The notes under the pieces were generated by a model. The model saw only the letters and a list, made by a program, of their open reading frames with translations. It searched no databases and was not told the origin of the DNA. The position numbers and the translations under genes are program-made. A stretch of 64,000 nt of DNA, taken from Celeribacter baekdonensis. GTDB lineage: Bacteria > Pseudomonadota > Alphaproteobacteria > Rhodobacterales > Rhodobacteraceae. Positions within the stretch are counted from its first letter, which is position 1; every line of letters begins with the position of its first letter. The DNA is taken from assembly GCF_900102315.1 (NCBI RefSeq), contig NZ_FNBL01000001.1:62001-126000 (forward strand). Direction: 5' to 3'. Positions 1 through 8,300 of this stretch are shown piece by piece.

Positions 1-983
1 GACGGGCGCATCGGGATTGCGCCTTTGACACGTGGCAAGCCCTGCGTGGCACTCTCTAAAAGCGCGGTGGCGGCGGGCGCGTTGACCGAGTGGCTGAACG
101 GGTCATGCACGGTGATCACCGGGGCGAACTCAGCACCCATCGTCGCAATCAAGCCGCGCGCCTCGGCTTCCAAGGCCTCCATCTCCGCATTGAGCAATGT
201 GCGCAGCGTGACCTGTAATTCCGCCTCGCCGGGGCTGATGCCAAAAGACGGCACGCCAAGCCGGGCATGGGTCACGGTGGCAAGACGAAAGCGCGGGTCT
301 TCTGTCGGCACATCGCGTGACAGGGCCGCAAGCGCCGGGATCAGCCGCGCCAAAGCCAGCCCCGGAGAGCGGCCATTTTCGGGTCGTGCGGCATGGGAGG
401 TTTGGCCAGTGAACGCGACATGCAGCCCTTTGGAGGCACAGGCCACCGGACCCTCTTGCAACGCCACAGCGCCCAAAGGCAGCTTTGGCAGATTGTGCAA
501 CGCAATCGCCATATCCGGCCTCAAAGCGGCAAATTTGGGATCGTCCAAAACCGCCCGCGCGCCCGCTCCGGTTTCCTCGGCGGGTTGGAACAACAGCACC
601 ACGCGTGTGGCCGGAGCGTGACGCGACAGCGCGGATGCGACCGCAAACAAGATCGCCATATGGCCGTCATGACCACACAGATGCCCGACGCCGTCGACCT
701 CTGAGCGATGCTCCGGCCCTTCGGCCTCCAAGATTGGCAAAGCGTCCAGTTCAGCCCGGATCATCAGCGTTCTGTCGCCCGCGCCAAACACCGCCGCCAC
801 GCCTGTGCCGCCAAGCCCGGTGGCCACCTCCGCCCCGAATGTGCGCATCCGTGACGCGATCCGTTTGGCGGTCTCATGCTCGGCCCCGGAGACCTCGGGA
901 CAGCGATGCAACTCATGGCGCAGCGCCACGGCCTCGGCCAGCGTGTCGGGATCAAGGGTCCATGCGTTTGGCAATGGGGTCAT
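1..983 (-). CDS. M20 family amidohydrolase (hippurate hydrolase-like), partial
   Basis: Reading the minus strand from the ATG at 983 gives an uninterrupted frame of about 327 codons that leaves the window at base 1, so the C-terminus is missing. The product matches the M20 metallopeptidase/amidohydrolase family (hippurate, IAA-amino-acid or N-acyl amino acid hydrolases), which cleave acyl groups from amino acids in the cytoplasm. Seen in the sequence: an N-terminal LRHELHRCPE segment (about 21-30), an RAELDALPI strand (about 76-84), the metal-binding CGHDGHM motif (103-109) and a QPAEETGAGA motif with the catalytic Glu. An ATG five bases upstream is followed at once by a stop, so 983 is the start. 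The substrate cannot be told from sequence alone. Confidence 0.9.
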   Translation of the reverse strand, partial: MTPLPNAWTLDPDTLAEAVALRHELHRCPEVSGAEHETAKRIASRMRTFGAEVATGLGGTGVAAVFGAGDRTLMIRAELDALPILEAEGPEHRSEVDGVGHLCGHDGHMAILFAVASALSRHAPATRVVLLFQPAEETGAGARAVLDDPKFAALRPDMAIALHNLPKLPLGAVALQEGPVACASKGLHVAFTGQTSHAARPENGRSPGLALARLIPALAALSRDVPTEDPRFRLATVTHARLGVPSFGISPGEAELQVTLRTLLNAEMEALEAEARGLIATMGAEFAPVITVHDPFSHSVNAPAATALLESATQGLPRVKGAIPMRP

Positions 984-1065
984 GTCATGCGCTCCTTCGT
1001 CATATTGAGCCTATGTGACAAACTGCGCCGTGCCTGTCCACCGCCCCAAAGGCAATCCCGCCAAA

Positions 1066-1097
1066 CGCAAAAGGACGCCCCGAGGGACGCCCTTTCA
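1066..1097 (-). terminator. Intrinsic terminator of sodB
   Basis: On the minus strand, two copies of GGGCGTCC separated by CTCG can fold into an 8-bp stem (two G-U pairs), followed directly by TTTT. It lies about 35 bp after the sodB stop codon. Confidence 0.6.
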
Positions 1098-1131
1098 AAT
1101 CCATGATGATCGCAAAGATCACATGCGCCGA

Positions 1132-1731
1132 TCACATCCGGGAGGCAACGTTTTCCCAGTTGACCAGTTTGTCGAGGAAGTTCGACAGGTAGACCGGGCG
1201 TTTGTTGCGGAAGTCGATGTAGTAGGAATGCTCCCACACGTCACAGCCGAGCAAAGCGGTTTGACCGAAACAAAGCGGGTTCACGCCGTTTTCGGTCTTG
1301 GTGACTTTGAGGGCACCGTCGGTGTCTTTGACCAGCCAGGCCCAGCCGGAGCCGAACTGACCTGCGCCCGCGGCAGAGAATTGTTTTTTGAACTCGTCAA
1401 CCGAGCCAAATGCCTCAACCAGCGCTTTTTCAAGCTCGCCCGGCATTTTTTTCTCGCCCGGACCCATCATGTCCCAAAATTGGCTGTGGTTCCAGTGCTG
1501 GGAGGCGTTGTTGAAGATGCCGGATTGGGCCACAGCAGAGGCATCGTAAGTGCCTTTGATGATCTCTTCGACAGATTTGCCTTCCCATTCGGTGCCCGCA
1601 ACCAGCGTGTTGCCAGTGGTCACATAGGCGTTGTGGTGCATGTCATGGTGATACTCAAGCGTCTCTTTGGACATGCCGAGATCGGCCAGAGCGTCATGGG
1701 CGTAAGGAAGATCGGGAAGTTCGAATGCCAT
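1132..1731 (-). CDS. sodB: Superoxide dismutase, Fe type
   Basis: A 199-aa protein of the Fe/Mn superoxide dismutase family, which disproportionates superoxide to hydrogen peroxide and oxygen in the cytoplasm. The length is normal for a dimeric bacterial enzyme. The four metal ligands are visible: His28 in the EYHHDMHH helix, His82 in the HWNHSQFW segment, and Asp164 and His168 in DVWEHSYY. The Gln78 before the second histidine is the position that favours iron rather than manganese, so an Fe enzyme is the better call. There is no signal peptide. It is a single gene with its own terminator, convergent with the amidohydrolase-side intergenic region and divergent from ccmI. Confidence 0.95.
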   Translation of the reverse strand: MAFELPDLPYAHDALADLGMSKETLEYHHDMHHNAYVTTGNTLVAGTEWEGKSVEEIIKGTYDASAVAQSGIFNNASQHWNHSQFWDMMGPGEKKMPGELEKALVEAFGSVDEFKKQFSAAGAGQFGSGWAWLVKDTDGALKVTKTENGVNPLCFGQTALLGCDVWEHSYYIDFRNKRPVYLSNFLDKLVNWENVASRM

Positions 1732-2058
1732 TGTAGGGCCTCCATTTCAGAAGTTGTGCGTTTCTGTCGGACATATACCTGAGCCGGGAGCGGTCCGGGG
1801 TCAAGGGCGAATGTTTAGACTCATTTGCAAAAACGGCGAACACCCGCTGTGGAGCAATGATCAGAGGCACATCGAATGTCGGATTTTGGTGATGTGGGTT
1901 TTCTGTTATGTCCCCGTGATGACGCGACCTATTCAGTATCTTACGTCGCAGCCGCCGCAGGATCAGGACGTCTCCTGAGCCATCCGGTCACACCTGCGTC
2001 ATTGGGGGTTTCACGACAGGCAGCAGACGGGTAAAGCTGTGCATCACATCTGCCTTAC
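1732..2058. other. Intergenic region between divergent sodB and ccmI
   Basis: This 327-bp gap carries the promoters of both flanking genes. I see no convincing gene; one short open frame here has no recognisable motif. A small perfect inverted repeat, TCAGGA-CGTC-TCCTGA, lies at about 1962-1977. Confidence 0.5.
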
Positions 2059-3300
2059 ATGGACCCTGACATGACCTTTTGGATCATTGCCTTCGCCATA
2101 GCCCTTTTGTCTATCGCCCCCATCGCTCTTGTGCTGCGCCGTGGGCGTGGAATGGGGGCGCAAAGCACCTCGACCGCCGAGATCGAAATGAAAGTCTACC
2201 GTGACCAACTCAAAGAGGTGGAGCGCGATCTGGCACGTGGGGTGCTCTCAAAGGAGGACGCCAAACGCGCCCGCACCGAAGTGTCGCGCCGGATGCTTGA
2301 GGCCGACAAAGAACATCAAGGCGGCAAAGCCGGTGCGCCCAAAGGCACGCTTTGGGGCGCCATCGTTTTGGCCGTTGCCCTTTTGGGCGGCGGGGTCTGG
2401 CTTTACAATGACCTCGGTGCACCGAACTATGAAGATCTGCCACTCACACATCGCATCGCCTTGGCCGACGAGATCCGCGCCACACGGATGAGCCAGGACG
2501 AAGCCGAAGCCAAAGTTCCGGCCACGCCGATGGCCCAACAAGCGGACCAGCAGTTGGTTGATCTTGTGATCAAATTGCGCGCGGCGTTGCAATCGCGCCC
2601 GGACGAGCTTGATGGGCATATTCTTTTGGCCCGCAACGAAGCCAATATCGGCAATTTCCGCAACGCCTATCGGGCGCAAAACGAGGTGATCCGCATCAAG
2701 GGTGAGGACGCCACCGCCGAAGACTATGCGCAAATGGCCAACATGATGATCTTGGCCGCGGGCGGGTTTGTGTCGCCAGAGGCCGAAACGGCCCTGTCCA
2801 GCGCACTCAAACGCGATCCAAACAATGGCATCGCCGTGTTTTTCTCCGGTCTGATGTTTGCCCAAAATGACCGTCCGGATATGACTTTTCGTCTCTGGCA
2901 ACCGCTTTTGACACGCTCTGAGCCGACCGATCCTTGGCAGCCGCTCATTCGCGAGCAAATCGAAGCCGTGGCCCAGGCTGCGGGCATCCGCTACACCCTG
3001 CCGCCCGCCAACGATGGGTTGAAAGGCCCCTCGGCAGAAGACATGGAAAACGCCGCCGACATGACGCCGGACGAGCGCCAGGAGATGATCCGCGGCATGG
3101 TCGAAGGCCTGTCTGCACGTCTGGCCAATGAGGGTGGTACGCCGGAAGAATGGGCGCGGCTGATTTCCTCGCTGGCGATGCTGGGCGACACCGAACGGGC
3201 CAAAGCGATCTGGGGCGAGGCGCAGGTGATCTTTGGCGCCGACCCGGACAAACTGGCCGTGGTGCGCGGCGGGGCTGAACGCGCGGGTTTCGTCGAATGA
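2059..3300 (+). CDS. ccmI: Cytochrome c biogenesis protein CcmI (CycH)
   Basis: A 413-aa membrane-anchored protein of the c-type cytochrome maturation (Ccm, System I) pathway. It acts as a chaperone that passes apocytochrome c to the haem ligation complex. Seen: an N-terminal membrane segment (about 6-25), a cytoplasmic loop with coiled-coil character (about 40-85, EVERDLARGVLSKEDAKRAR, typical of CcmI), a second membrane segment (about 98-116), then a long periplasmic TPR-like domain. A likely start is either the first ATG or the second at codon 5. The last four bases overlap the next gene (ATGA), so ccmI and ruvX are translationally coupled. The other ccm genes are not in this window. Confidence 0.9.
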   Translation: MDPDMTFWIIAFAIALLSIAPIALVLRRGRGMGAQSTSTAEIEMKVYRDQLKEVERDLARGVLSKEDAKRARTEVSRRMLEADKEHQGGKAGAPKGTLWGAIVLAVALLGGGVWLYNDLGAPNYEDLPLTHRIALADEIRATRMSQDEAEAKVPATPMAQQADQQLVDLVIKLRAALQSRPDELDGHILLARNEANIGNFRNAYRAQNEVIRIKGEDATAEDYAQMANMMILAAGGFVSPEAETALSSALKRDPNNGIAVFFSGLMFAQNDRPDMTFRLWQPLLTRSEPTDPWQPLIREQIEAVAQAAGIRYTLPPANDGLKGPSAEDMENAADMTPDERQEMIRGMVEGLSARLANEGGTPEEWARLISSLAMLGDTERAKAIWGEAQVIFGADPDKLAVVRGGAERAGFVE

Positions 3301-3770
3301 GCGCGCTGATCACTGATGACATGGCCGAATTCGCCGCCACCCTGCCCGTGATGGCCCCTTTGGCGGGGTTGGATTTTGGCGACAAAACCATCGGCGTGGC
3401 GATCTCGGATCGGTTGCGCTCGGTCGCCTCACCGACCACCACGATCCGGCGCAAAAAATTCACTCTGGATGCCGAAGCGCTTTTGATCCTGTTCAAAGAA
3501 CGCGAGGTCGGCGGCATCGTTTTGGGCCTGCCGCGCAATATGGATGGCTCCGAAGGCCCGCGCTGTCAAAAGACCCGCGCCTTTGCCCGCAATCTGGCGC
3601 AGCTGACCGAATATCCGATCACCTTTTGGGACGAACGCCTCTCGTCCGTGGCCGCAGACCGCGCCATGTTGGAGGCCGATATGTCGCGCGCCAAACGGGC
3701 CGAAAAAATCGACCAAGTCGCCGCTGGCGTGATCCTTCAGGGTGCGTTGGACCGGCTTGGGCATTTGTGA
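3297..3770 (+). CDS. ruvX: Putative pre-16S rRNA nuclease / Holliday junction resolvase-like YqgF
   Basis: A 157-aa RNase H-fold protein of the YqgF/RuvX family, implicated in processing the 5' end of 16S rRNA and earlier proposed as a Holliday junction resolvase. Seen: the acidic first strand GLDFGDKTIGVAISD (about 23-37), the central VLGLPRNMDGSEG motif (about 75-87) and the FWDERLSS motif (about 109-116) that carries further catalytic acids. It starts within the ccmI stop codon (ATGA overlap), so it is cotranscribed with ccmI. The first 22 residues extend beyond the usual family start. Confidence 0.92.
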   Translation: MSALITDDMAEFAATLPVMAPLAGLDFGDKTIGVAISDRLRSVASPTTTIRRKKFTLDAEALLILFKEREVGGIVLGLPRNMDGSEGPRCQKTRAFARNLAQLTEYPITFWDERLSSVAADRAMLEADMSRAKRAEKIDQVAAGVILQGALDRLGHL

Positions 3771-3777
3771 GGCTGCG

Positions 3778-4017
3778 ATGACCGACGAGATTTGGCACCG
3801 TGACGAGATCGAGAGCCCTTGCACCAAGGTCTGTCAAATCCACCCAGACACGCGGCTGTGCCTTGGCTGCGCGCGCTCGATCGAGGAAATCGGCGCTTGG
3901 TCGCGGATGACGCCTGAGGTGCGGCAGGAGATCATGGCGGATTTGCCGAACCGCACCCCTGCCCCGACCACGCGCCGTGGTGGCCGGGCCGCGCGGCTGA
4001 AACGTCAGATTACCTGA
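3778..4017 (+). CDS. DUF1289 domain protein
   Basis: A 79-aa protein of the DUF1289 family, common in Proteobacteria and without an established function. The core is visible: SPCTKVCQIHPDTRLCLGCAR (four cysteines in a CxxxC...CxGC pattern suggesting metal binding) followed by SIEEIGAWSRMTPEVRQEIM. The C-terminus is an Arg-rich tail. I chose the ATG at 3778, just after the ruvX stop, rather than an upstream in-frame start inside ruvX, because the family begins near this point. The stop codon lies in the first copy of a 17-bp tandem duplication. Confidence 0.85.
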   Translation: MTDEIWHRDEIESPCTKVCQIHPDTRLCLGCARSIEEIGAWSRMTPEVRQEIMADLPNRTPAPTTRRGGRAARLKRQIT

Positions 4018-4038
4018 TTTTTCAGATTACCTGATTTT
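4005..4038. repeat. 17-bp perfect tandem duplication at the DUF1289 stop
   Basis: TCAGATTACCTGATTTT occurs twice back to back (4005-4021 and 4022-4038). The first copy contains the last codons and stop of the DUF1289 gene. It looks like a recent slippage or duplication event. Confidence 0.9.
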
Positions 4039-4041
4039 AGA

Positions 4042-4090
4042 GAGTATTTGGACTGCAATGAAACCCGTCTTCATGGCAGTCCAAATACTC
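4042..4090. terminator. Long perfect inverted repeat between convergent genes
   Basis: A 15-bp perfect inverted repeat, GAGTATTTGGACTGC (4042-4056) and its complement (4076-4090). Inside it ATGAA and TTCAT can extend the stem past one mismatch, leaving a 7-nt loop. The right arm includes the stop codon of the convergent TSUP gene. It sits where a bidirectional terminator is expected but has no clear T-run. Confidence 0.6.
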
Positions 4091-4913
4091 AACCCATCAT
4101 CGCCTTGCGCAGCATATTGAGTGCAACGAGGATCAGGAAACCACCAAACACCCGTTTAAGCGGTTTCGGGTCCATCGCATGGGCGATTTTCGCCCCCAAA
4201 GGTGCTGTGATGAGCGTCATTGAGATCACCACCAGAAAGGCCGCGATGTTCACGGCACCGATGGTGAAAGGCGGTGTCACCTCAGCCGGGATATCGACAA
4301 AGAGAAAGCCGATGACCGAGGGGATGGCGATGATCGCACCAAAGCCTGCGGCGGTGGCAACGGCGCGATGGATCGACACGCCGTAAAGCGTCATCGTTGG
4401 CACGCCAAAAGACCCGCCGCCAATGCCCATCAGCACCGACAAGAACCCGATCAGCGGCGAAATGACCCCCCGCATGAGGCCTTTGGGCATCTCAGAGCCC
4501 AACCGCCATGCGGCATTGCCAAAGGCCATATAGAGGCCGATGAACACGGCGACGCCGCCAAAAATCATCTGAAGCGTGACAGTGCGCAGGCTTGAGGCGA
4601 CCAAAACGCCCACCACGGCGCCGATGACGATGCCGGGGGCGAAACTTTTGAGGATCGACCAGTCCACCGCGCCCTTTTTGTGATGCGACAGCACCGAGCG
4701 GATCGAGGTGACAATGATGGTGGCCAATGAGGTCGCCAGACAGATTTGCATCAACTGTGGCGAGCCATAGCCGAGGCCCGCAAAAGCGTAATAAAACGCC
4801 GGGACCAAGACGATGCCGCCGCCGACGCCCAAAAGCCCGGCCAAGATACCGGCAAACGCGCCAATGGCCGCGATCAACAGGGCGAAGGGCATCAAGGTTG
4901 CAAAGTCCATCAT
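4089..4913 (-). CDS. Sulfite exporter TauE/SafE (TSUP) family permease
   Basis: An integral membrane protein of the TSUP family, which move sulfite, sulfonates or other organosulfur/anionic compounds across the inner membrane. From the chosen start at 4913 it has 274 residues with about eight hydrophobic segments. The two family repeats are visible: GLLGVGGGIVLVPAFYYAFAG near the N-terminus and GIGGGSFGVPTMTLYGVS in the second half. An in-frame upstream start would add a polar leader that does not fit the family, so MMDFATLMPF is preferred (4913 or 4910). It is convergent with the DUF1289 gene. No sulfur-metabolism gene adjoins it, so the substrate is unknown. Confidence 0.85.
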   Translation of the reverse strand: MMDFATLMPFALLIAAIGAFAGILAGLLGVGGGIVLVPAFYYAFAGLGYGSPQLMQICLATSLATIIVTSIRSVLSHHKKGAVDWSILKSFAPGIVIGAVVGVLVASSLRTVTLQMIFGGVAVFIGLYMAFGNAAWRLGSEMPKGLMRGVISPLIGFLSVLMGIGGGSFGVPTMTLYGVSIHRAVATAAGFGAIIAIPSVIGFLFVDIPAEVTPPFTIGAVNIAAFLVVISMTLITAPLGAKIAHAMDPKPLKRVFGGFLILVALNMLRKAMMG

Positions 4914-5081
4914 GTTTGGGTCCCTTATTCTACATTTTTCAACAGGCTTACCGACAGTTTCGCAGATTGACCAGAGGGGCAAAGCGCCCGAAACTCACCG
5001 GTGGCTCAGGCCAGTTTCTCCCATTTTGACCCGCAGCCGCTCTCACACAGCGCCCACACCCTCCCGAATGAAGGTTTCCCC

Positions 5082-6278
5082 ATGTCTCCGCTGTTCAAAA
5101 GCGCCCTTGTTTTGGGCCTTCTTTCTGCCGTTGGGCCTTTTGCCATCGACATGTTCCTGCCCGCGCTTCCGACGATTGCGGCGGATCTTCGTGCCAGTGT
5201 CGGTACGACGCAGGGCACGATTTCGTTTTATTTCATGGCCTTTGGTCTGTCGCAGTTGATCTATGGCCCCTTGGCCGACCAAGCCGGGCGCAAAGTGCCG
5301 ATCTATATCGGGCTGACTTTGTTCATTGCGGGGTCTGTTGCGGCCACGCTTGCGCCGACGATTGCGGCGCTGATCACCGCGCGGATGATTCAGGGGGCGG
5401 GCGCGGCCTCGCTTATGGTGGTGACCCGCGCGATCATTCGCGATCAATATCGCGGCTATGAAGCGACACGGCTGATGTCCTTGGTGATGCTAGTGTTTTC
5501 GGTCTCACCAATGTTTGCGCCCCTCGCGGGTTCTGGCTTGATCCTGTTGACCGGGTGGCGCGGCGTCTTTGCGGCGATGGCGGTGGCCGGGGTCGTGGCC
5601 TTTGTCATCACAGCCCTGTTGCAACCGGAAACCTTGCCGAAAGACAAGCGCGTCAAGGTCAGTCTGAGCGCGATGGCGCGCGGAGCCCGGACGCTGTTTC
5701 ACGATCCGGTGTTTTTGGGGCTGACCTTTATTGGCGCGTTTTCGATGTCGGCATTTTTCGTCTTTATCGCCTCGGCGTCTTTTGTCTACACCCAGAGCTT
5801 CGGCCTGACACCGGCGCAGTTCTCCCTGGCCTTTACGGTCAATGCCATGGGATTTATCGGCGCGTCACAGATCGCACCGGGGCTGATGCGCAAACATGGG
5901 GCGTTGAAGATCATCAGCCTCGGCGTGTTTGGCTATGCCGCCTCGATGCTGGCGCTGTTTGCACTGGTGCTTGCGGGCTTTGGCACGTTTTGGGTCATGG
6001 TGGCCGGGCTTGTCGCCACCTTTGCCTTTGTCGGCCTGGTCATCCCAACCGCCATGGTTGCGTCTCTGGACGATCATGGCGAGATTGCCGGGCTGGCCTC
6101 CTCATTGGGCGGCACGTTACAGATGGTTGCGGGTGGGATCATGACCGCCGCCGCAGGGCCGTTCTTTGACGGAACGCCCCTGCCGATGGTGGCGGCGATG
6201 ATGACCTGTTCCCTGATTGCGCTGATCCTTTTGCTGGTGGTCACACCGCGGGCGCGGATGCGGATGACACCGTTTTGA
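5082..6278 (+). CDS. Bcr/CflA family multidrug efflux MFS transporter
   Basis: About 398 residues from the ATG at 5082, with twelve hydrophobic segments. It belongs to the drug:H+ antiporter (DHA1) Bcr/CflA group of major facilitator proteins, inner-membrane exporters of drugs such as bicyclomycin. Seen: VGPFAIDMFLPALP in the first helix, typical of Bcr, and the motif-A-like GPLADQAGRKVPIYIG loop between helices 2 and 3. An alternative in-frame start 81 bp upstream adds a non-hydrophobic leader; the GAAGG sequence before 5082 supports the later start. It is divergent from the TSUP gene and convergent with acuI. Confidence 0.85.
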   Translation: MSPLFKSALVLGLLSAVGPFAIDMFLPALPTIAADLRASVGTTQGTISFYFMAFGLSQLIYGPLADQAGRKVPIYIGLTLFIAGSVAATLAPTIAALITARMIQGAGAASLMVVTRAIIRDQYRGYEATRLMSLVMLVFSVSPMFAPLAGSGLILLTGWRGVFAAMAVAGVVAFVITALLQPETLPKDKRVKVSLSAMARGARTLFHDPVFLGLTFIGAFSMSAFFVFIASASFVYTQSFGLTPAQFSLAFTVNAMGFIGASQIAPGLMRKHGALKIISLGVFGYAASMLALFALVLAGFGTFWVMVAGLVATFAFVGLVIPTAMVASLDDHGEIAGLASSLGGTLQMVAGGIMTAAAGPFFDGTPLPMVAAMMTCSLIALILLLVVTPRARMRMTPF

Positions 6279-6290
6279 GGCCTCCTCAGG

Positions 6291-7283
6291 TCAGCCGTTC
6301 AGATCGACCACAACCCGGCCTTTGATCCCGCCTTTGAGGATCAACGCCCCAAGCTCCGGCAGGTCTTCGAGCCGGGCGGGATGGATCATCTCTTCGAGCT
6401 TTTCCATTGGCAGATCTGTCGCAATGCGCGCCCAGGCTCGCAGGCGCGCCTCTTTCGGCTGCATCACACTGTCGATGCCCAAGAGGTTCACACCGCGCAA
6501 CAGAAATGGAATCACTGACGTCGGCAAAGCCGCGCCGCCCGCCAACCCCACAGCAGCCACAGAGCCACCGTATTTCATCTGGCCCAAGACGCGCGCCAAC
6601 ATCTCGCCGCCGACCGCATCGACGCAGCCCGCCCATGTCTCGGTTTCGAGCGGGCGTTTGACCACCTCGTTGATCTCTTCGCGCGCCACGATTTGGGTCG
6701 CGCCCAGATCGCGCAGGTAGTCCGCGCTCTCGGGGCGTCCGGTGACGGCGGCGACCTCATAGCCCAGATGCGCGAGGATCGCGGTGGCGACCGACCCGAC
6801 ACCGCCCGAGGCCCCCGTGATCAAAACCGGGCCCTGCCCCGGTTTCAACCCGTGATCTTCCAAGGCCATCACCGCCAACATCGCGGTCAAGCCCGCCGTG
6901 CCAACCGCCATGGCTTGACGCGTGTTCAGACCTTTCGGCAGCGGCACCAGCCAGTCGGATTTGACCCGCGCCTGTTGTGCATAGCCGCCCCAATGCACCT
7001 CGCCCACGCGCCAACCTGTCAAAACCACCGGATCGCCGGGGTTGAAATCGGGGCTGTCAGAGCTTGCGACCGTGCCGGCGAAATCAATGCCCGGCACATG
7101 CGGATAGGTGCGCACCAAACCGCCGCCTTTGGGCGACAGGCACAGCCCGTCTTTGTAATTGAGGGTGGAATAGTCGACCTTGACCACCACATCGCCCTCG
7201 GGCAGCGCATTCGTGTCGATCTGTTTGATCTGCGCCGTTGCAAGCCCGTCCTCGCCTTGTTCCATCACCAATGCTTTGAACAT
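6291..7283 (-). CDS. acuI: Acrylyl-CoA reductase (AcuI/YhdH family, NADPH)
   Basis: A 330-aa zinc-free medium-chain dehydrogenase of the AcuI/YhdH family. AcuI reduces toxic acryloyl-CoA to propionyl-CoA with NADPH, and in Roseobacters it serves DMSP and 3-hydroxypropionate breakdown. Seen: YSTLNYKDGL (about 38-47, family signature), YPHVPGIDFAGTV (about 60-72), the Rossmann VLITGASGGVGSVA (about 154-167) and a C-terminal GRVVVDL. No dmd or ddd gene is in the window, so the DMSP link is inferred from the family. The gene is divergent from a FadR-type regulator 117 bp away, which probably controls it. Confidence 0.88.
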   Translation of the reverse strand: MFKALVMEQGEDGLATAQIKQIDTNALPEGDVVVKVDYSTLNYKDGLCLSPKGGGLVRTYPHVPGIDFAGTVASSDSPDFNPGDPVVLTGWRVGEVHWGGYAQQARVKSDWLVPLPKGLNTRQAMAVGTAGLTAMLAVMALEDHGLKPGQGPVLITGASGGVGSVATAILAHLGYEVAAVTGRPESADYLRDLGATQIVAREEINEVVKRPLETETWAGCVDAVGGEMLARVLGQMKYGGSVAAVGLAGGAALPTSVIPFLLRGVNLLGIDSVMQPKEARLRAWARIATDLPMEKLEEMIHPARLEDLPELGALILKGGIKGRVVVDLNG

Positions 7284-7380
7284 ATGTCTCTCCCGTTTTG
7301 TCGAAATGGCCGCTGTGCCCCGCAGGGCGTGCCAGATGGTCTTGCCAGATGGTCTTGCAAGCGGCGCTGAGTCTCCCCAT

Positions 7381-7428
7381 AAATGTCAGACAATTAAATC
7401 GTGAGCGCAAGTCAAATGCCTGACAATT
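7381..7428. promoter_or_regulatory. Candidate GntR/FadR operator repeats between acuI and its regulator
   Basis: Two copies of an AATGYCWGACAATT-like element occur at about 7382-7395 and 7415-7428, overlapping the start of the regulator. The first contains TGTCAGACA (7384-7392), a palindrome with the GT-N3-AC core typical of FadR-family sites. It is suited to autoregulation and to control of divergent acuI. Confidence 0.45.
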
Positions 7429-8177
7429 CAAAATCGCAGCAAAAAACGGCTGAAAAAGACCTTTCTGCCCAGATCGCGCAGGCCATTCGCGATGCGATCC
7501 TGTCCGGGGATTTGGTGGCGGATGATCGGTTGCCGTCTGAGGCAGAGCTGTCGGACACCTACGGCGTGTCGCGCCCGACCGTACGCGAAGCGCTTAAACG
7601 GCTGGCGGCGCAAAGCCTGATCCGCACCAAACGCGGCGCGTCGGGCGGGGCCTTTGTCCATCGGCTGTCCTATCCCGAGGCCTACAGCCAATTGGCCACG
7701 ACAGCGACGCTGTTGCTCAGCCTCAATGAGGTGGATTTTGCGACCGCCTGCCGCGCCCGGTTTGCGCTTGAACGCGGCTGCGCGCCGCTTTCGGCGCAAA
7801 ACCGCAGCGTCGATCATTTGGCCGCGATGCGGGCCGAAATCACCCGCCAATCGCAACCCGGCCTCTCAGACGAAGCGTTTTGTGCCTCTGATGTGGCCTT
7901 TCACCGGGCTTTGGTCGATGGCGCCAGCAACCCGGTTCTGTCCTGGCATTTGGCGGGAGCTGTGGAGGGAATGCAGCCATTGATGAATATGATCACCTTT
8001 CGCAATCGCGACAGGGCCGAAATTGTGGCGCTGCACATTCGGATCACGGATGCCCTTGAGGCCCGCGATGCGGCGCTGATCGACCAGTTTTTGAACGCGC
8101 TTTGCACGGTAACGCTACGTCAAGCGGAAGCCTCCGAAGCGCTGCACGCGCAGAAAAACTCCGGCGCGCCCATCTAA
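7416..8177 (+). CDS. FadR-type GntR family transcriptional regulator
   Basis: A DNA-binding repressor/activator with an N-terminal winged helix (AIRDAILSGDLVADDRLPSEAELSDTYGVSRPTVREALKRLAAQSLI) followed by an all-helical FCD ligand-binding domain with the usual acidic/His metal-binding positions (FHRALVDGASN region). From ATG 7416 it has 253 residues; a GTG at 7401 would add five. It is divergent from acuI, and candidate operator repeats overlap its own start. The ligand is unknown; an acyl-CoA or carboxylate is typical for FCD proteins. It may also act on the binding-protein gene downstream. Confidence 0.88.
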   Translation: MPDNSKSQQKTAEKDLSAQIAQAIRDAILSGDLVADDRLPSEAELSDTYGVSRPTVREALKRLAAQSLIRTKRGASGGAFVHRLSYPEAYSQLATTATLLLSLNEVDFATACRARFALERGCAPLSAQNRSVDHLAAMRAEITRQSQPGLSDEAFCASDVAFHRALVDGASNPVLSWHLAGAVEGMQPLMNMITFRNRDRAEIVALHIRITDALEARDAALIDQFLNALCTVTLRQAEASEALHAQKNSGAPI

Positions 8178-8190
8178 TTTGATCAAATTA
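8175..8190. promoter_or_regulatory. 16-bp perfect palindrome
   Basis: TAATTTGATCAAATTA is a perfect palindrome starting at the stop codon of the FadR-type gene, about 110 bp before the PotD-like gene. Its core TTTGATCAAA recurs at 11444-11453, also ahead of a gene for an exported protein. Confidence 0.4.
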
Positions 8191-8300
8191 TCAGCAAAGC
8201 GATAGAAAAAGCCCAAACCGGCCCTCTCTCCCCCTTGCACAAGTCAAAACCCGTGATAGCGTCGATCACTGAAATTGGTCCACTTTAGGGAGACGACCCA

